Part shown: one piece after another, positions 41,554 to 53,800 of the stretch
How the letters are laid out: each line of letters opens with the position of its first letter
Numbering within the stretch: position 1 is the stretch's first letter
DNA from: Oscarella lobularis
Taxonomy: Eukaryota > Porifera > Homoscleromorpha > Homosclerophorida > Oscarellidae
Direction of reading: 5' to 3'
NCBI RefSeq assembly: GCF_947507565.1
Contig: NC_089179.1
Coordinates: 1,674,681 to 1,738,680 of the forward strand
Length of the DNA stretch: 64,000 bases
Translations under genes and position numbers: made by a program
The notes under the pieces: generated by a model
Told to the model about the DNA's origin: nothing
What the model saw: the letters and a program-made list of their open reading frames with translations, nothing else
Database searches by the model: none

Positions 41554-44500
41554 TCAGACATAGTACACTTCTCTGTATTCCGTTCCAACCTTTCCCTGTG
41601 AATGCGATCTCGGTCTCATGCCGCTGTCATTTACATTGAGACTTTGACCTTCAAAAGCATAACTCTTTCGAGGTCCATGCGCGCCCATATTTGCTGGCGG
41701 ACGAGATGCTGGCAGCAAAGGACGAGATGTTGGCAAAGACGGCCTCGACCTGGGCAGAGGAGGCGGGCGTCGTCCACCATCCGGCGACGACGAGTGCTGA
41801 AACATGGTCACCGGCGACGACGACGACGACGACACAGAGCACCCAGGATCCTGTTGTAGCAAATTGCAAGTCGCACTGTACCCATTCGTGTCAGCGGAGA
41901 CACGCGACGGCGGAAGGGGAGGCGGATAGCTGTTTCCAGGAACGTAGTCCGGACTCAGATTCTGGCTTCGTCGCTTGGTGCCAGGCGACGGCTCTCCGCC
42001 GGAACTATCGTCGCCACTCCCATCCGAAACGGGCTTGAATCGCTCCATGTAATGAGGACTTGCCGACCGACGTCGACCGCCGGCACCGCCCTTCGGCCGA
42101 ACGGCCGTCGGCTTGACGACGCCTTCGCTTACTTGCTGGAGAGCGCCGCGCACGGTGATGGTGCAGCGCTCGAGTTGCTGCGACGTCGGACGAGCCGGTA
42201 TCTTGGGCATGCGACGTTCCGTCGCCGTCGTTTGCGGGCTGGTGCGGCTGAGACGTCGCAGATTGACGAGGGAGTGCCGTCTCGACGACGGATTGCTGCT
42301 TGCCGTGTCTTCCACCTCTTCTGTGATCGCCATCGGGACGCGGTTCACTTTATTTAGAGCCGAATAAAGGCTGTCCTTGTTGAGAATGCTCTCACTGAAA
42401 AGACACTTAATTAGAGAGAGAGTGCCTAGGAGAGGAATCACGTACCCGCGGGGCAGAAACTTATTACGCATCGACGCCTGCTTGAGAGCGAGGCCCGGTA
42501 CATTGATCTAGTTAGACGAATCATGCGGTTCATTCAGCTGCAGTAGCATGGCTTACGTTGGCGCGCTTCGGCGATCCTTTGAGAGAATCGAGCATCGACG
42601 CCGGAACGTAGCCGCGCTTTCCATTATAGCTGGCAAACCACCAGCCGTCCATGTACTTGTGCAGCACCTTGATGATGACCCCTTCGGGAAAGCTCAACTC
42701 CTCCGCATCCTCAGCAACGTATTCGCGCGAGCTGACGTAGTCGTCCTCTACGTAAGCGAATACAAATGAGAAAAAAAATAGACACATGTAAATACAGACG
42801 CATTTAGTATTACCTGAATCGGAAGACGGATTCTCAGCCGAGGCGGCATCCGTCTTTTCTGCTTGCTGGACGTTTAGGGGCTCTAAATAGGTCGCCGGTG
42901 CCCATCCCTCTGTTTGTTCATTGACGACCACAAGCCACCAACCTTAGAAAAATAGCCATATAATAACGTCGTCATCGTCGTAGGGGAGCTGGAAGCTACC
43001 GTTATCTTCCTTTTTCACGACGTCAACCATGTCCCCCGTTTTCAGACTCACTTCCTCCTCGCTTTCAGCCGCGTAGTCGGCCGCAGCTCGATACGGTTCC
43101 GACTCCACAACCTCTTCTCCTAGAAACCAATCGAATTATGCAAACGTATTCGAGTCTGTTTTTCATACCCTCTTCGGTATTGTCCTCCTCTTCTTCTTCC
43201 TCCTCTTCCTCCTCTTCTCGGATGCCCGACAGGTCGGGCTTCTTTTGCTCGTCCGGCTGAGCCAAGCCGGCGAGCTGCATCGCCTTCTGCAAGGCGAGCG
43301 GCGATATCATCGTCGTCGTGTGCCGCTTCTGCACGGCCTTGACGTCGAGCAACGTCTCGCGTCGAGGCGGGGCGCCGAAGAACTTTTGCCGGACGGAAGG
43401 TTTTCGCGACGACGACGACTCAGCCTTAGTAACAACCAAAACATAGGAAACCACATAAAAGAGACAAAAAGGATCACCTCTTTCCCCTCCTCCTCGTCTT
43501 CGTCCATCCACGTGGAATCTTCTCGAAGCGTCGTCAAATAGGCGGCGGGAACGTAACCGTTCTTCTCATTGTATCTAAATATTCATCCAATGTCTATTCA
43601 CATCTAGATATTGTTGTTTTTTCTACTCTCACCTGACGTACCACCAGCCGTCCAATGTTTTATATATCACTTTCATGACGGCGTGCTTGGGAAAGGAGAG
43701 CTCGTCGTCGAACTCGCCCTTGCTCTTGTACTCGCGAACGCTCACGACTCTCTCGTCTAAAAAAGAAAAACGACGTCAGAATAAACATTTCGCGGAAAGA
43801 CGTCGTCCTCTTCTAATATTTACTTTTCGACTTGGGAAGATAGTCGTCTTCGACCGTGTGGTCGACGGGTTCGAGAAACGACGCCGGCGCCCATCCTTCG
43901 CCCTGGTCCGATTTTACCAACCACCAACCTAAACGACACATTCGTACATTAGTCAATCTAATAACAGCTGCGGTATGTTTCCCAAAATAGACGCGCTAAA
44001 CGGACGTTTCTAAGGCTGTCTCCAGTCAGGCCCTGGCCGCCGCCCAACATTTACATACCGGTTGTGTCTTTCTGTATCACTTCGTACTCCTTGTCCTTTT
44101 TCAAATCGACTTGCTCGCGATTCTGTTTCTTGTAGCCGCCGATTGCCCGATAGTGCTCGAATCGCATCGGACCGCTGATTTGACTGAATTGTCCGAAGGG
44201 CTTGGCGCCGTCCGCTAAGAAAACGTCCCGTACGTATTAGACAAAGAACACGCGCTGCGCGAGAAAGCGAACTCACTCTCGTCCTTCGAGACGCGGGGAC
44301 CGGCATTGGATCTAAAATCAAAAATTTTTAAAACGCGCTCGACGCGCGCGGAGACGCGGCGCGTATTCGCGCACCTGTTGAGATCCTCGCCACGGGCTTC
44401 GAAGAATCTCTCGACGGGTGGGGACGCGACTATTTTGTCAGACAACTTGGTTATAGCCTAAAAGGCCACGAAAATATATTCGCTCATATGCGTTCGATTT

Positions 44501-45014
44501 CGCGAGCGCGCGAACCTGTAGATATTGATCGAGTGCCTCCTGGCGCTTCTCGGCGACTTTGCGCACTTGGCTTCGGCCGATGTAGATCTTCTCTGCAATA
44601 ATAGAGGGCGTTTACAAGGAGAAATGCATTCACAAAGAGACCGGTTCTTACTGGGCAGTTCAGGCAGTATGCGTTCCTTTTTCGATATGACGCCGGCCTC
44701 GAGGGGGAATTTCTTCAAAAGGTCGGCCTAGTGGGCGGGCGCGCGTGGGATAAAAGGGCGTCCGCGCGGAAAAGAACCGGTTTTCTCTTACGTGCATGTC
44801 GAAAAAGTCGTTGTATCGGCGATAGACGATCAACTTCGAGCCGTCGGACCACTGTACGCGGACCGTGTAGACCTAGGAGAGCGCGCAGGGTTCGGCGACG
44901 AGATTGGGGCTCTCTATTGTCTTTTACGTAGTGTTTGGCTATGCCGCTGCCTCGTTTCTCGAACGACACCGCTCGCGCGTCGGAGACGCGTCGTTGTAAT
45001 TGACTTTCGGGCAT
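41554..45014 (-). CDS. SH3PXD2/TKS-like adaptor: PX domain plus four SH3 domains
   Basis: Sixteen exons join in phase to 839 residues. Residues about 8-135 are a PX domain (VSFEKRGSGIAKHYVYTVRV, IVYRRYNDFFDMHADLLKKF with the phosphoinositide-binding RRY, then ILPELPSKKIYIG, ending VERFFEARGEDLN). Four SH3 domains follow, each with ALYDY-type start, GWW core and a YVPxxxL or WAPAxxL end: exons 7-8, 9-10, 12-13 and 14. Between SH3-2 and SH3-3 is a basic then poly-Glu linker. The tail is Ser/Pro-rich with PPPLPP and PPPLPRSRP ligands. PX plus four SH3 is the layout of SH3PXD2B (TKS4), an organiser of podosomes and NADPH oxidase. End points of exons 1 and 16 are 45014 and 41554. Confidence 0.88.
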
Positions 45015-45265
45015 GTTTCGACAGGAGGACGGAAGGCTTTTCGAAACTGAGGCGACCGTGTGTGCGGCGCGTGTTTATAAAGGGTGCGAACAATCCGGGA
45101 GTGACGTCAACGCGCTGCCTTGGAGGTGGAGCCACATGACGTCAGGCATGCAGAGAAAATTAACCTTTATCTCATGCCTGCGAGGAAGTAGACGGGGAGT
45201 CTAGGTTCCTCGAGGCAAAAAAAACCTGACCTTCTCCGCGCCAGGTGCACCTAAAAAAATATTGC

Positions 45266-45287
45266 GGGGGGGGGGGGGGGGGGGGGG
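45266..45287. repeat. poly-G tract (22 bases)
   Basis: Uninterrupted run of G in the roughly 600-bp gap between the SH3PXD2-like start and the SWAP70-like start. I see no gene in the gap. Such a run can form G-quadruplex structures and is also a common place for assembly length errors. Confidence 0.9.
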
Positions 45288-45611
45288 AGTAAGGAGGTGT
45301 GTAGTAGGCATTGTACGCCTCGTGAAAGGAGACAATGACTTAATAGTGAGGACTAACAAGTTACATTGAAATTTTTTTCTTTCTTGACCCATTCCCAACA
45401 GAGTCTCAGTGTAAGTTCCCATGCCATTCTGTCTACTTGGAATATTTTATTAGACCAATCCTGTTATAACAAGCCGGCAATCAAAGGTGACGAGAGACCA
45501 GTCAGCCATGAGCCATCTTGACCTCTAAACCGGATGTGTAAGCCTCGCCCCCTTCAACCGATTAAATTCAACAGAAGGCATAATCGTCGATCGGAGCGAG
45601 GAGGAGGCGTC

Positions 45612-47435
45612 ATGGTAGTATTCAGCTATTTCGAATCGAACTGTCTTCACCAGTGCTTCGCTCAACTCGGCGGCCTTTCGCCGAATTCGTGCACGGGCCC
45701 CAATGACGCGCAACGCGTTCCCAAGTCGACACTTGCCGTTCTCTGTCTCAACGTCGGTGACGCACTCGACGTCCGATTCAACGAGAAGTGCCTAAAGGAG
45801 TACGAAAAGGAGAAGAACGACTTGTCGTTCGCCGAATTCGTTCTCTACATCGAAGCCGATTTGCTAGGCGAAATCGCTCACGTGGACTTGGCTCGCTTCC
45901 GCGCCGTTCTCTGGGACAAGGTCTTCGCGCGCGAAGCGCGCGATCGTTCGACGTCGATTTTCTCGCTCGACGACCTGCGAAAAATCTGGTTCATCTTCAA
46001 TCGGCTCGACGACGAGCAACGACTCGCGTTGGACGTCGGCGAAGCGGACGCGCTTCTGCGGAAGTTCGCCGAAGCCCTCGGCATGAAGCGAGCGAAGCGC
46101 GATGACGCCGATGACGACGATCGAAATCGCGTCGCTTTTTGGGACTTGGTCGTCGCGATGGAGCGCGATTACGCGCACGATGTCGAAGCGAGCGTCTACG
46201 TGGAGGTTCTCGACGATTTGCTCGACGAAATCGTGCGCGACGTCGTGAAGAAGGGCTATATGACGAAGAAAGGCCACGCGCGACACACGTGGAAGGAGCG
46301 CTGGTTCGTTCTCGATATGACGTCGTTGACCTATTACGTTTCGCGCGAGCGGATGGAGAAAAAGGGCTGCGTTCGTCTTACCGATCGTTCGATCGTCGAA
46401 CCGATTGCCGAGAAGACGCAGCACAAATACCGGCTTCTTCTGACTGACGGTGTCGATGGGCGGAAGTACGAACTGTGCGCGAGCGATCAGCGAACGAAGC
46501 AGGAGTGGCTCGCCTCGTTGCGACGCGTCATTAGTCATCGACCGGAAAAAGGATCGATTCGGCGGCAGGAAATGCAGGAACGTCGGCGCGTGCGCGAAGA
46601 GAGGCGCATGGAGATGCAGCGCATTCAGGAGACGAACGAGCAGCAGCGACGCGAGCTCGAGCGCGAGCGACAGGCGCGCGAGGAGGCGGAGACGCGCGTA
46701 CGTCAGGAACAGGAGTGGCTACAGGAGGAAATGCAACGTCGATTGGAAGCGGAGGTTCAGCAGAGAAAACACCTCGAGGAACTGGAAAGAGAGCGCGCGC
46801 TCAAAATGGAAGAAGAGCGCGAAAAGAAAGTAAAGGGGATACCTGATACGAAAATTGAATTTGAATTATTTATATATGTGTTCTTGCAGAGTAAGGAGGA
46901 ATTGCTTGGCGAGGAATTGCGACGACGTCAGGAGCTCGAAGGATTGCACGAGCAACAGCGTCAGGAGCTCGAAGACGAGAAACGAAAATTGGACGAGATG
47001 CAGCAGCAGAACGAGGAGTTCATGCGTCTGTTGCAACTCGAACGAGAGAAGTACGAAAAGGCGGAGGAAGAACGACGACGGGCCGAGGAGCTCTACAAAC
47101 AGGCGTTGGCTCGCGGCGAAAATCCGCCCAAACCGCCCAAATACGAAGTGAAGATTTCACCTGGTCTGGCTCGACTGATTGGACCCAAAGGCGGCCTTGT
47201 GACCCATCGCGGTATGGGAGCCTTTCCCAAGGATTCCATCCCTGATCCGTTGTGGGAGGAGAGGAAGTTGTCCAAGTCGCCGGCTATCTCTTCGGTTGGC
47301 TCCGTTTCGAGCCAAAGCAGCACTTCTGAGCCTCGTCCAGATGTTGAAAATGTGGAGATACGAAAGGCAGAAGAGGAGGAGAATGGCTCTACTGTCGTCG
47401 CCGACGCTGCCGCAGGCCACGATGAGTCACTCTGA
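45612..47435 (+). CDS. SWAP70/DEF6 homologue
   Basis: Two exons (45612-46829 and 46890-47435). The 60-bp intron is in frame and starts GTAAAG, ends TTCTTGCAG. The product is about 587 residues. Order: N-terminal EF-hand-like region (residues 1-205), PH domain from GYMTKKGHARHTWKERWFVL through ELCASDQRTKQEWLASLRR, a long acidic/basic coiled coil (RRRVREERRMEMQRIQETNE ... KAEEERRRAEEL), and the C-terminal block ARLIGPKGGLVTHRGMGAF that matches the SWAP70 end. These proteins bind PI(3,4,5)P3 and act with Rac and F-actin. I start at MVVFSYFE; a longer start at 45534 adds 26 basic residues with no family match. Confidence 0.87.
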   Translation: MVVFSYFESNCLHQCFAQLGGLSPNSCTGPNDAQRVPKSTLAVLCLNVGDALDVRFNEKCLKEYEKEKNDLSFAEFVLYIEADLLGEIAHVDLARFRAVLWDKVFAREARDRSTSIFSLDDLRKIWFIFNRLDDEQRLALDVGEADALLRKFAEALGMKRAKRDDADDDDRNRVAFWDLVVAMERDYAHDVEASVYVEVLDDLLDEIVRDVVKKGYMTKKGHARHTWKERWFVLDMTSLTYYVSRERMEKKGCVRLTDRSIVEPIAEKTQHKYRLLLTDGVDGRKYELCASDQRTKQEWLASLRRVISHRPEKGSIRRQEMQERRRVREERRMEMQRIQETNEQQRRELERERQAREEAETRVRQEQEWLQEEMQRRLEAEVQQRKHLEELERERALKMEEEREKKVKGIPDTKIEFELFIYVFLQSKEELLGEELRRRQELEGLHEQQRQELEDEKRKLDEMQQQNEEFMRLLQLEREKYEKAEEERRRAEELYKQALARGENPPKPPKYEVKISPGLARLIGPKGGLVTHRGMGAFPKDSIPDPLWEERKLSKSPAISSVGSVSSQSSTSEPRPDVENVEIRKAEEEENGSTVVADAAAGHDESL

Positions 47436-47566
47436 AAACGACATTGTAACTTATTAATTAATGCTAACTTGATCTTTCCGTGCTCTGCTGTACGCTTTGG
47501 ACCCCCCCGGTGTGCAAATAGTCTGATTCTAGTTGCCTTAGTTCTTTGATACAAACCTCGGTGTCT

Positions 47567-49831
47567 TCATAAGGTGTGCTTGACCACGTGCGCTGCTTCC
47601 ACGACGCAATGCTGAGCTGGTCTTTTCACTCGAGGATCAGCAACTGATACCGGTAGCCTATACAAAATGAATAAAAAGCGACTAAAGGATTTCCGTTTTT
47701 TCTCACATGGCATTGGTTCGGTGGTTGACCACAAACAGCGGGTTATTCTTACTCATAATCTCGTCATTTACGGAAATTCCTGGAGGAAGCGTTCCGAACG
47801 CGTGAGAATCATACACTGACACTTTCTCTAGAGCTCTACTCACCATCAAGATATTGCTTCAGAACAATCCTCAACTGCTGATTCTCTTCCAACAACGTTT
47901 GCTTTTCCTTATCAAGAGCCAATTTATCAAGGAAAATCTTTCAAAACAATTCAATAGTCGTCGTTATTGATCGATCCCCACGCCTTTCGTACCTTGTTAT
48001 ATCGTTTCCAGAAGTTCTCCAATGGCCCATATTCTCCAGCAGCCTACGCGGTAAAAAAAAACAGAGGTAATGTAATCAAAATAAAAAGCGGTGACTCACT
48101 GAGGCCATGGCTTCAGCCACAGGCTCGGCGACAGCCGCCGCCACTTCCCCTTCCTCGTCATTAGTCAGTGATGACGCATAGAAAGGCAATACCTGAAAAG
48201 TAACCGTCATTAGAATAATCAGTCGAAGCTTCACCGCGACTTGCTTTCTCTTCCTCCGTTTCCATTTTACGACTCATTTCGCACAGCTTCAATATTCTTT
48301 CCGCCTAAAATCTATTTTCCCTCCGCGCCCCCCAGGGCGATTCCGCGTTGTCATTTACCTTCGCTTCCTTTCGTTTCAGTTCCTTGATAGCGGAGTCGCT
48401 GTGCACCGTGAGCTGAGTCAATCGTTCCCTTTCCGCTTCGCGAAACCGGTTCATCTGGCCCTTGAGCTCCTGGAAGTGCGTCAAAATTGCTTCCTTTTCG
48501 CTCTTCAACGCCTTGATTCGTTCGTCGTTGTCGCGAGCGCTTGCACTCATCTTTGCCTTCAACGCAGCCGTCTGATCCTAAGAAAAAAAGAAAGAAAAAA
48601 ATCTCATATGGTATTTCGTTTCTGATGTAGTCTCCTTGCCTGAATTCTCTGCAACTTTCTCATTTGTTGTTTGATCTCCATGGCACTCTGCTCGTCTTTT
48701 GCTTTCAGCTTTCGAAACAGAGAAGCTCGCTCTGCAGTCGTTTCTTTGTACTGCTTCATTTGCTGAAGAAGGATTCTTCGTTCGCCAAAAAACTGCGTGT
48801 CTCTCTTCTCTTCGCGAACAAACCTCGCGTATCTGCTTCCACAGATCTTCCGTTTGTCCTTCGAGTTGAATTCTCAACGCGTGCCTCTCTTCCACGTTCT
48901 GAAATTTCGTTCTCTTGCGTAAATAAATAAATAAATAGATCGGTTTGCGTCCACTCGCCTTGTTCTTGATTTCATCTCGGATGCTCTGGTACTCTTGCTT
49001 GGCGTCCAATTCCTTCTCTTGATGCTCCTGTTCCATGGCAAACATGATGTCCTGCAGATCGGACGTCTCGCTCTTGTGTTTCTCGATCAAAGAATTTCTG
49101 AAGCAGTAGACAGAAAACTTCAATGAGAAGAAGAAAGGAAATAAACGCTAATTGACCTCTCTGTGTCAAACTCAGATCGCAGTGCCGCCAATTCGGCTTG
49201 AAACTCTTTTTCAAGGCTAGCAAGTCGACTCTTCTGCAGATCTAGAAAAAATCAATTTTTTAATAAATACGATTTGATTGCAGATTCCGTACCTTTGAGC
49301 GACTCCAACTTTTCGAGATGACTCCTCAACGCCATTTGAAACCTACATTCGATAACCTGTAAGAGGAAGAAACGGGGGCCCCTTCCCGTCTCCTTTACTG
49401 TTCTTCCGCTTCGCCGAGATCCTTAGCCAGGGAGCGAATGATGGCGTTCTTACGATCGACAATGCGTTCGAACGTCTGACTAAGCACGTCGATTTCCTTT
49501 TTCAGTTCGTCCGCCTTGGCTAGAGCGCGATTCGCTTCGCGATCGAAACCTTCGCCGAAAACGCTCACCTTTTCGCATCAGCGTACGCCACTGGTTCTGT
49601 ATTTTCATCAAATTGAACTTGGTTGCCTTCTCTTCCTTCGCTAGTTTATCCTAGAGCGATCGCTGTTGCTTGAACGACGGAATTCGCTTTCTTTTGGCTC
49701 GCCTTGAGAAACTGATTTAGAAGCTCCTCTTTCTTGCGTCGCTCTTCCTCTTCGGCAAGCATCTTCTGTTCGAGATGCTGCCTGCGCTGTTCTTCGGTCA
49801 TATTCGCGAGTTTATTCTTTGCTTTCGGCAT
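47567..49831 (-). CDS. DRC2: DRC2 (CCDC65), nexin-dynein regulatory complex subunit
   Basis: Fifteen exons give 494 residues, close to human DRC2 (about 484). Key segments: [112 protein letters not shown], and [20 protein letters not shown] then FYASSL. The protein is a coiled coil of the N-DRC, which links outer doublets and controls ciliary bending. Four introns (49651-49702, 48899-48958, 48578-48639, 48193-48244) need a GC donor (GCGAGC, GCGAGT, GCAAGG, GCAAGT). The rest are GT-AG. It ends ...[10 protein letters not shown]. Confidence 0.9.
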
Positions 49832-49988
49832 CGCGTCTGTTTCGTCGTCACGAGCAACATGCGGAGGCGAAAACCCGGATAACCACGAAGCACAGCCTGG
49901 ATACAATACATGCGTAACACTGGTCACCTACAAAAAATATAAATGCTGTTTTGGTTGTAGGTTTATAAGACTGAGTCTTCATAAGCCC

Positions 49989-50354
49989 CTATTTGTTAAC
50001 AGAACTGAAGCCATTTTTAGCCAAAATTTCGTTTAGTAGACCCCCAGTTTCAACCTCAACGCACGCTCCAATAATTTTATCACGCGTCTCTTTTGAATCT
50101 CCTTGTTTCTGTCTGTACATTTCCAGAACAGAGCGGCACTTCATTTCATTTCCTAATCCTTGCTTGCTTTCAAGGTCTACAAGCACGCTCCACTCACACT
50201 GCAATTGGTTTCCCATTTCACGCCATTTGTTAGAGCTAGCCTTACAAACAATGCTAGCAAAATTGTTCCACGCCGCATCATAAACAGACGGTAATTTAGT
50301 GTCACGATACAACCCTGGGTACAAGTATAAAATAGCGATAATAGCAACCATGAC
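49989..50354 (-). CDS. single-pass membrane protein with death-like domain, or last exon of the upstream gene
   Basis: Open frame reading MVAIIAILYLYPGLYRDTKL (TM helix), then a stretch that reads as a death-fold domain: AAWNNFASIVCKASSNKWRE then MGNQLQCEW...LESKQGLGNEMKCRSV then LEMYRQKQGDSKETRD, ending GLLNEILAKNGFSS. The W-R-E-M-G-xx-L start, the N-E-M-x-C-x-x-V-L helix and the spacing fit the DD/CARD superfamily. The frame is open 12 codons further upstream (VIEEAPFIRIVS) to an in-frame TAG. Beyond that, DFVDEYLAEWIDAHGG continues in the same frame. It may therefore be a separate small gene, or the last exon of the ankyrin-death-ZU5 gene with splicing I could not resolve. Confidence 0.55.
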   Translation of the reverse strand, partial: VMVAIIAILYLYPGLYRDTKLPSVYDAAWNNFASIVCKASSNKWREMGNQLQCEWSVLVDLESKQGLGNEMKCRSVLEMYRQKQGDSKETRDKIIGACVEVETGGLLNEILAKNGFSSVNK

Positions 50355-50847
50355 ACTGACTATACGAATGAAAGGAGCCTCCTCGATCACCTATCCGCCG
50401 TGGGCGTCGATCCACTCGGCGAGATACTCGTCGACGAAATCGGCTGTCAATATCGGTACGATATCGACGCCGCGGCATACTCAAAGACCTACATCCATGG
50501 AGCACAGTAAGTGTTAAAAGTAAACAACAAAAGAGCAATCGCACCCCCATACCTCCTCAACGTGGAAGTCTGTTTCGCATTTCTACCTGGACGAGTATCA
50601 TACAGACTTTCTGCAGACGATGGAATTAGTTAGTACTGTAACAAAAAAAACACGGCTACGTATCTAAAATTACTGTACCGTCTTGGTCTGCCTTCACATC
50701 TTGGCTTTCGTCTGTCCGTTTCACATCCTGTTTAACACGTTACGGATGGTAAGCTTAGAATGCAGATAAAAAGTCAAACCAGAGGCAGAGTAGAGGTACG
50801 AAGTTTCGCGGCTGGAGAAGCCTAAAGTAAACGAGTTGCAATCGCAA

Positions 50848-53800
50848 CTAGAGTAAGAGTAAGAAGTGTACCGGTACAGGGATCCCAATAAAAAATTGGT
50901 CAGGCGAGCGTCTAAATGACTTGAATTTCAACACAACAGATAAGTCGTTGCTACGCTTGTCAGACGAAATCAGAAAATCGCAAACTTTTTCAAATTGCTT
51001 TGGCATTTCGGCAACGTTTTTGAGGTCCAACATGTGAACCACGTGAGAAGAAGATACCGACAACGCACAGCCTTCTTTGGGTTTTACTTCAACAGTCAGG
51101 CATCTTTCACAATTTTCACTACAGTCTGCCCCAGGCCCACATTCCTCGCAACACTTCTTTCTATTTTCGATTTGGCACGAACACAGATTAATTCCCATTT
51201 CTCTGTGTAGAGAATAGTGGGTGTCCATCTCCCTCTTCGTAATTCGTTTCATTCTACTCTTGGTGCTAATCGGCACTCTCATTATTACACTTGATTCAAA
51301 ACCGTGAAAGTCTAACTGGCTGGGTAGAAAAACAGACGCACACAAGTTCAAGCAACTTCCTCCACCCTCACCGCACACGCGACAAAAAGATTTCATTTTC
51401 AATACAATTTGGTCTGGAAGCAGGGTTGCCAAACCTCCTCTAAAAGCAACAAGCTGATTGATTTCAGTGATATGACAAAGGGTTGTCATTTTGCCACATC
51501 CGCCGTCGTAGAGCAGTGTTACTTCGGCCGGATGATGTTCGTTGAAAACGAAATTGTGCTTGAATTTTAGGACAGCTTCTTTCTTCAACTGCACCCCATG
51601 CGGAAGTAGCTCAATGACGTTGCTAAGAGACCTCTCCGTGTTCTCTTCGTGTTTTCCATGATCAGTAAACACGCGTACCGAAACGACTACAGAATCGTCA
51701 ACGGCATCTTTAGGAACGAGCAGAGAACAAGATTTGTCTGGCAATTCCAATTGCAGTCCATCCGATGTTATGGTTTTTTCTCCAGAAGACGTAACATAAT
51801 TCAGAAAAAGCGATTCCGTCTTTATCTGAACAATACGGCCATCGCTATTGCTCTACAACAAACACAATTTTTGTTACTTCACACAAGACATCTAAGCCAA
51901 ACACTCCAAGGGTTAACAAGCATTGCCATTGCCTTATGCAATATGTACAAATTGAGTTGGTCTATACGTGGACGAAATATAGCAAGTTATAGCGTGCAGT
52001 AGCGAGGACCCTATCTGCTTAGAGAGTGTTTGACTATCTCCAAGTGATCAATCAACGTACTTTAAGTATCATGCTGTCTAGAACATCCGCCGCATCATTG
52101 CGACGCATGTTTCTTAGCACAGACATAAGGTACCCAACTGTACACTCCGGAACCCTCTGACTCCATATAGTCAAAAGCAGATGGGTAGGTCCCTGAGCAC
52201 CGTCTGGCAACACTCTGGATTTCTCTGATGTCATTGGTTCGTTGAGCAATTCCGTCCAGAGTTTCCGCCAGTCATTTCCAAGCGGGTCGATCGTATCCAT
52301 TAGTGCACATAGAGACTCAAGAGCATCCTTCTTCAGCGTCCCAATACGCGTAGTTAGAGTCACTAGCCAAGTAATCTTATAACAGTTTGCCCGATATGAC
52401 GTGATCAAGGTACCTGATAAAGCCTCTTGAAACGAGGTATCTCCTCTCAGATCTTTCGACCATGACTCGGTCTTCTGCGCACAATGCAAGTATAATTTCA
52501 ACAAAAAAAAGCGTTTGTCACGAGAAAACTAGCGAGGAGAAGCGATAGTCGCAATAGGTTGTGAAGGAAGGAAGTATCATCGCAAAGAAAACACAGGTTT
52601 AGGTATCTTAAGTCTTACCTTTTCAAACGTCTCCTAAGATGCCGAAATTAGAATTAAAAAAATCGTACAATAGTATATCATACACTTTTTGATTCCAAAA
52701 CCACTCTAAGTTCTCCTTCAAATATATCTAGCGGAGTTTTTCCAATCTGTAAGAAACCCGTGAGTGTGTCAGCAACATAAATTCAGGCCGTCACATTGGC
52801 CTACCTTGTTTTCTAATCTAGAAGACAAACCGTAGTCGGTCAAGAATTCCAGAATTACTTTGAGATCGTTTTCATCTATTAGATATTCGTTTTCTCCCAA
52901 TACGTGCAGCAGTGAGTTTCCGTCCTTCACAGACAGTAAAGAACCCGCTAGCTCATCCCCTCACCAAAAGTTTTCGTTACCTTATCACAAGCTTCCATAT
53001 TCGCTCCTTGAATAGCAAGAAACTTCAGACTATCACTATATCGACAGTACATTATCGGAGTTCTTCCATCCTTAAGAAAAACTGCAAAAAAATACAAACA
53101 CAACGATGGAATACTTCATCAACTTCGTTGACATTTGCGTCCTTTTGATTCAGCAAAATTTTAAGAGATAGAACAGACCCAAGAAGGCAGGCCCAATGCA
53201 TTACTCCTGACATCTCTGCCAGAAGAACTTTCTCAACGACAAAAGAATCAAAAACTTTTCGCTCGTCACGAAATATTCGCTCGTCAAGAAATTTTCCCTT
53301 CTGAAACAAAATGTTGAAATTACGGTAATGGTTACATCTGCTACTCACTAGTGTTTCTAAACCAAAGAAACGAACTCCTAGTTTTGATAAATTAACTGCA
53401 CAATCTAAATCCTTTTCGTGTATAGCAATTTCCAGTATCCTACTGCCAGTCTACAGAAGTTAAGCTAGAAGACTGTTTCTTACAAGAGAAAAACAAATTT
53501 AGTCCACCTGAATGTCACACTTTGATCCCATTTCAATAAGTGCCTTGGCAAGTTCAAAGTTTTTAGACAAACAAGCCAGGGAGAGGCAGGTCAGTCCCTC
53601 CTAAAAGAGAATTAATTAATTATTCATCAACCTAGAAAATTGTCATTATCGCACGGAAGTTTTGTCTTCTAGAGACAGTTGCTTGTTTTCAGTCCGCAGC
53701 CACTCCAGCAAGTCCAATTTATCCTTTTCAGTCTTTTGACGTGAATAGCAAACATAGTGAGTAACGTTCCAATCGTTTTTCTAGATAACAACTGATTACT

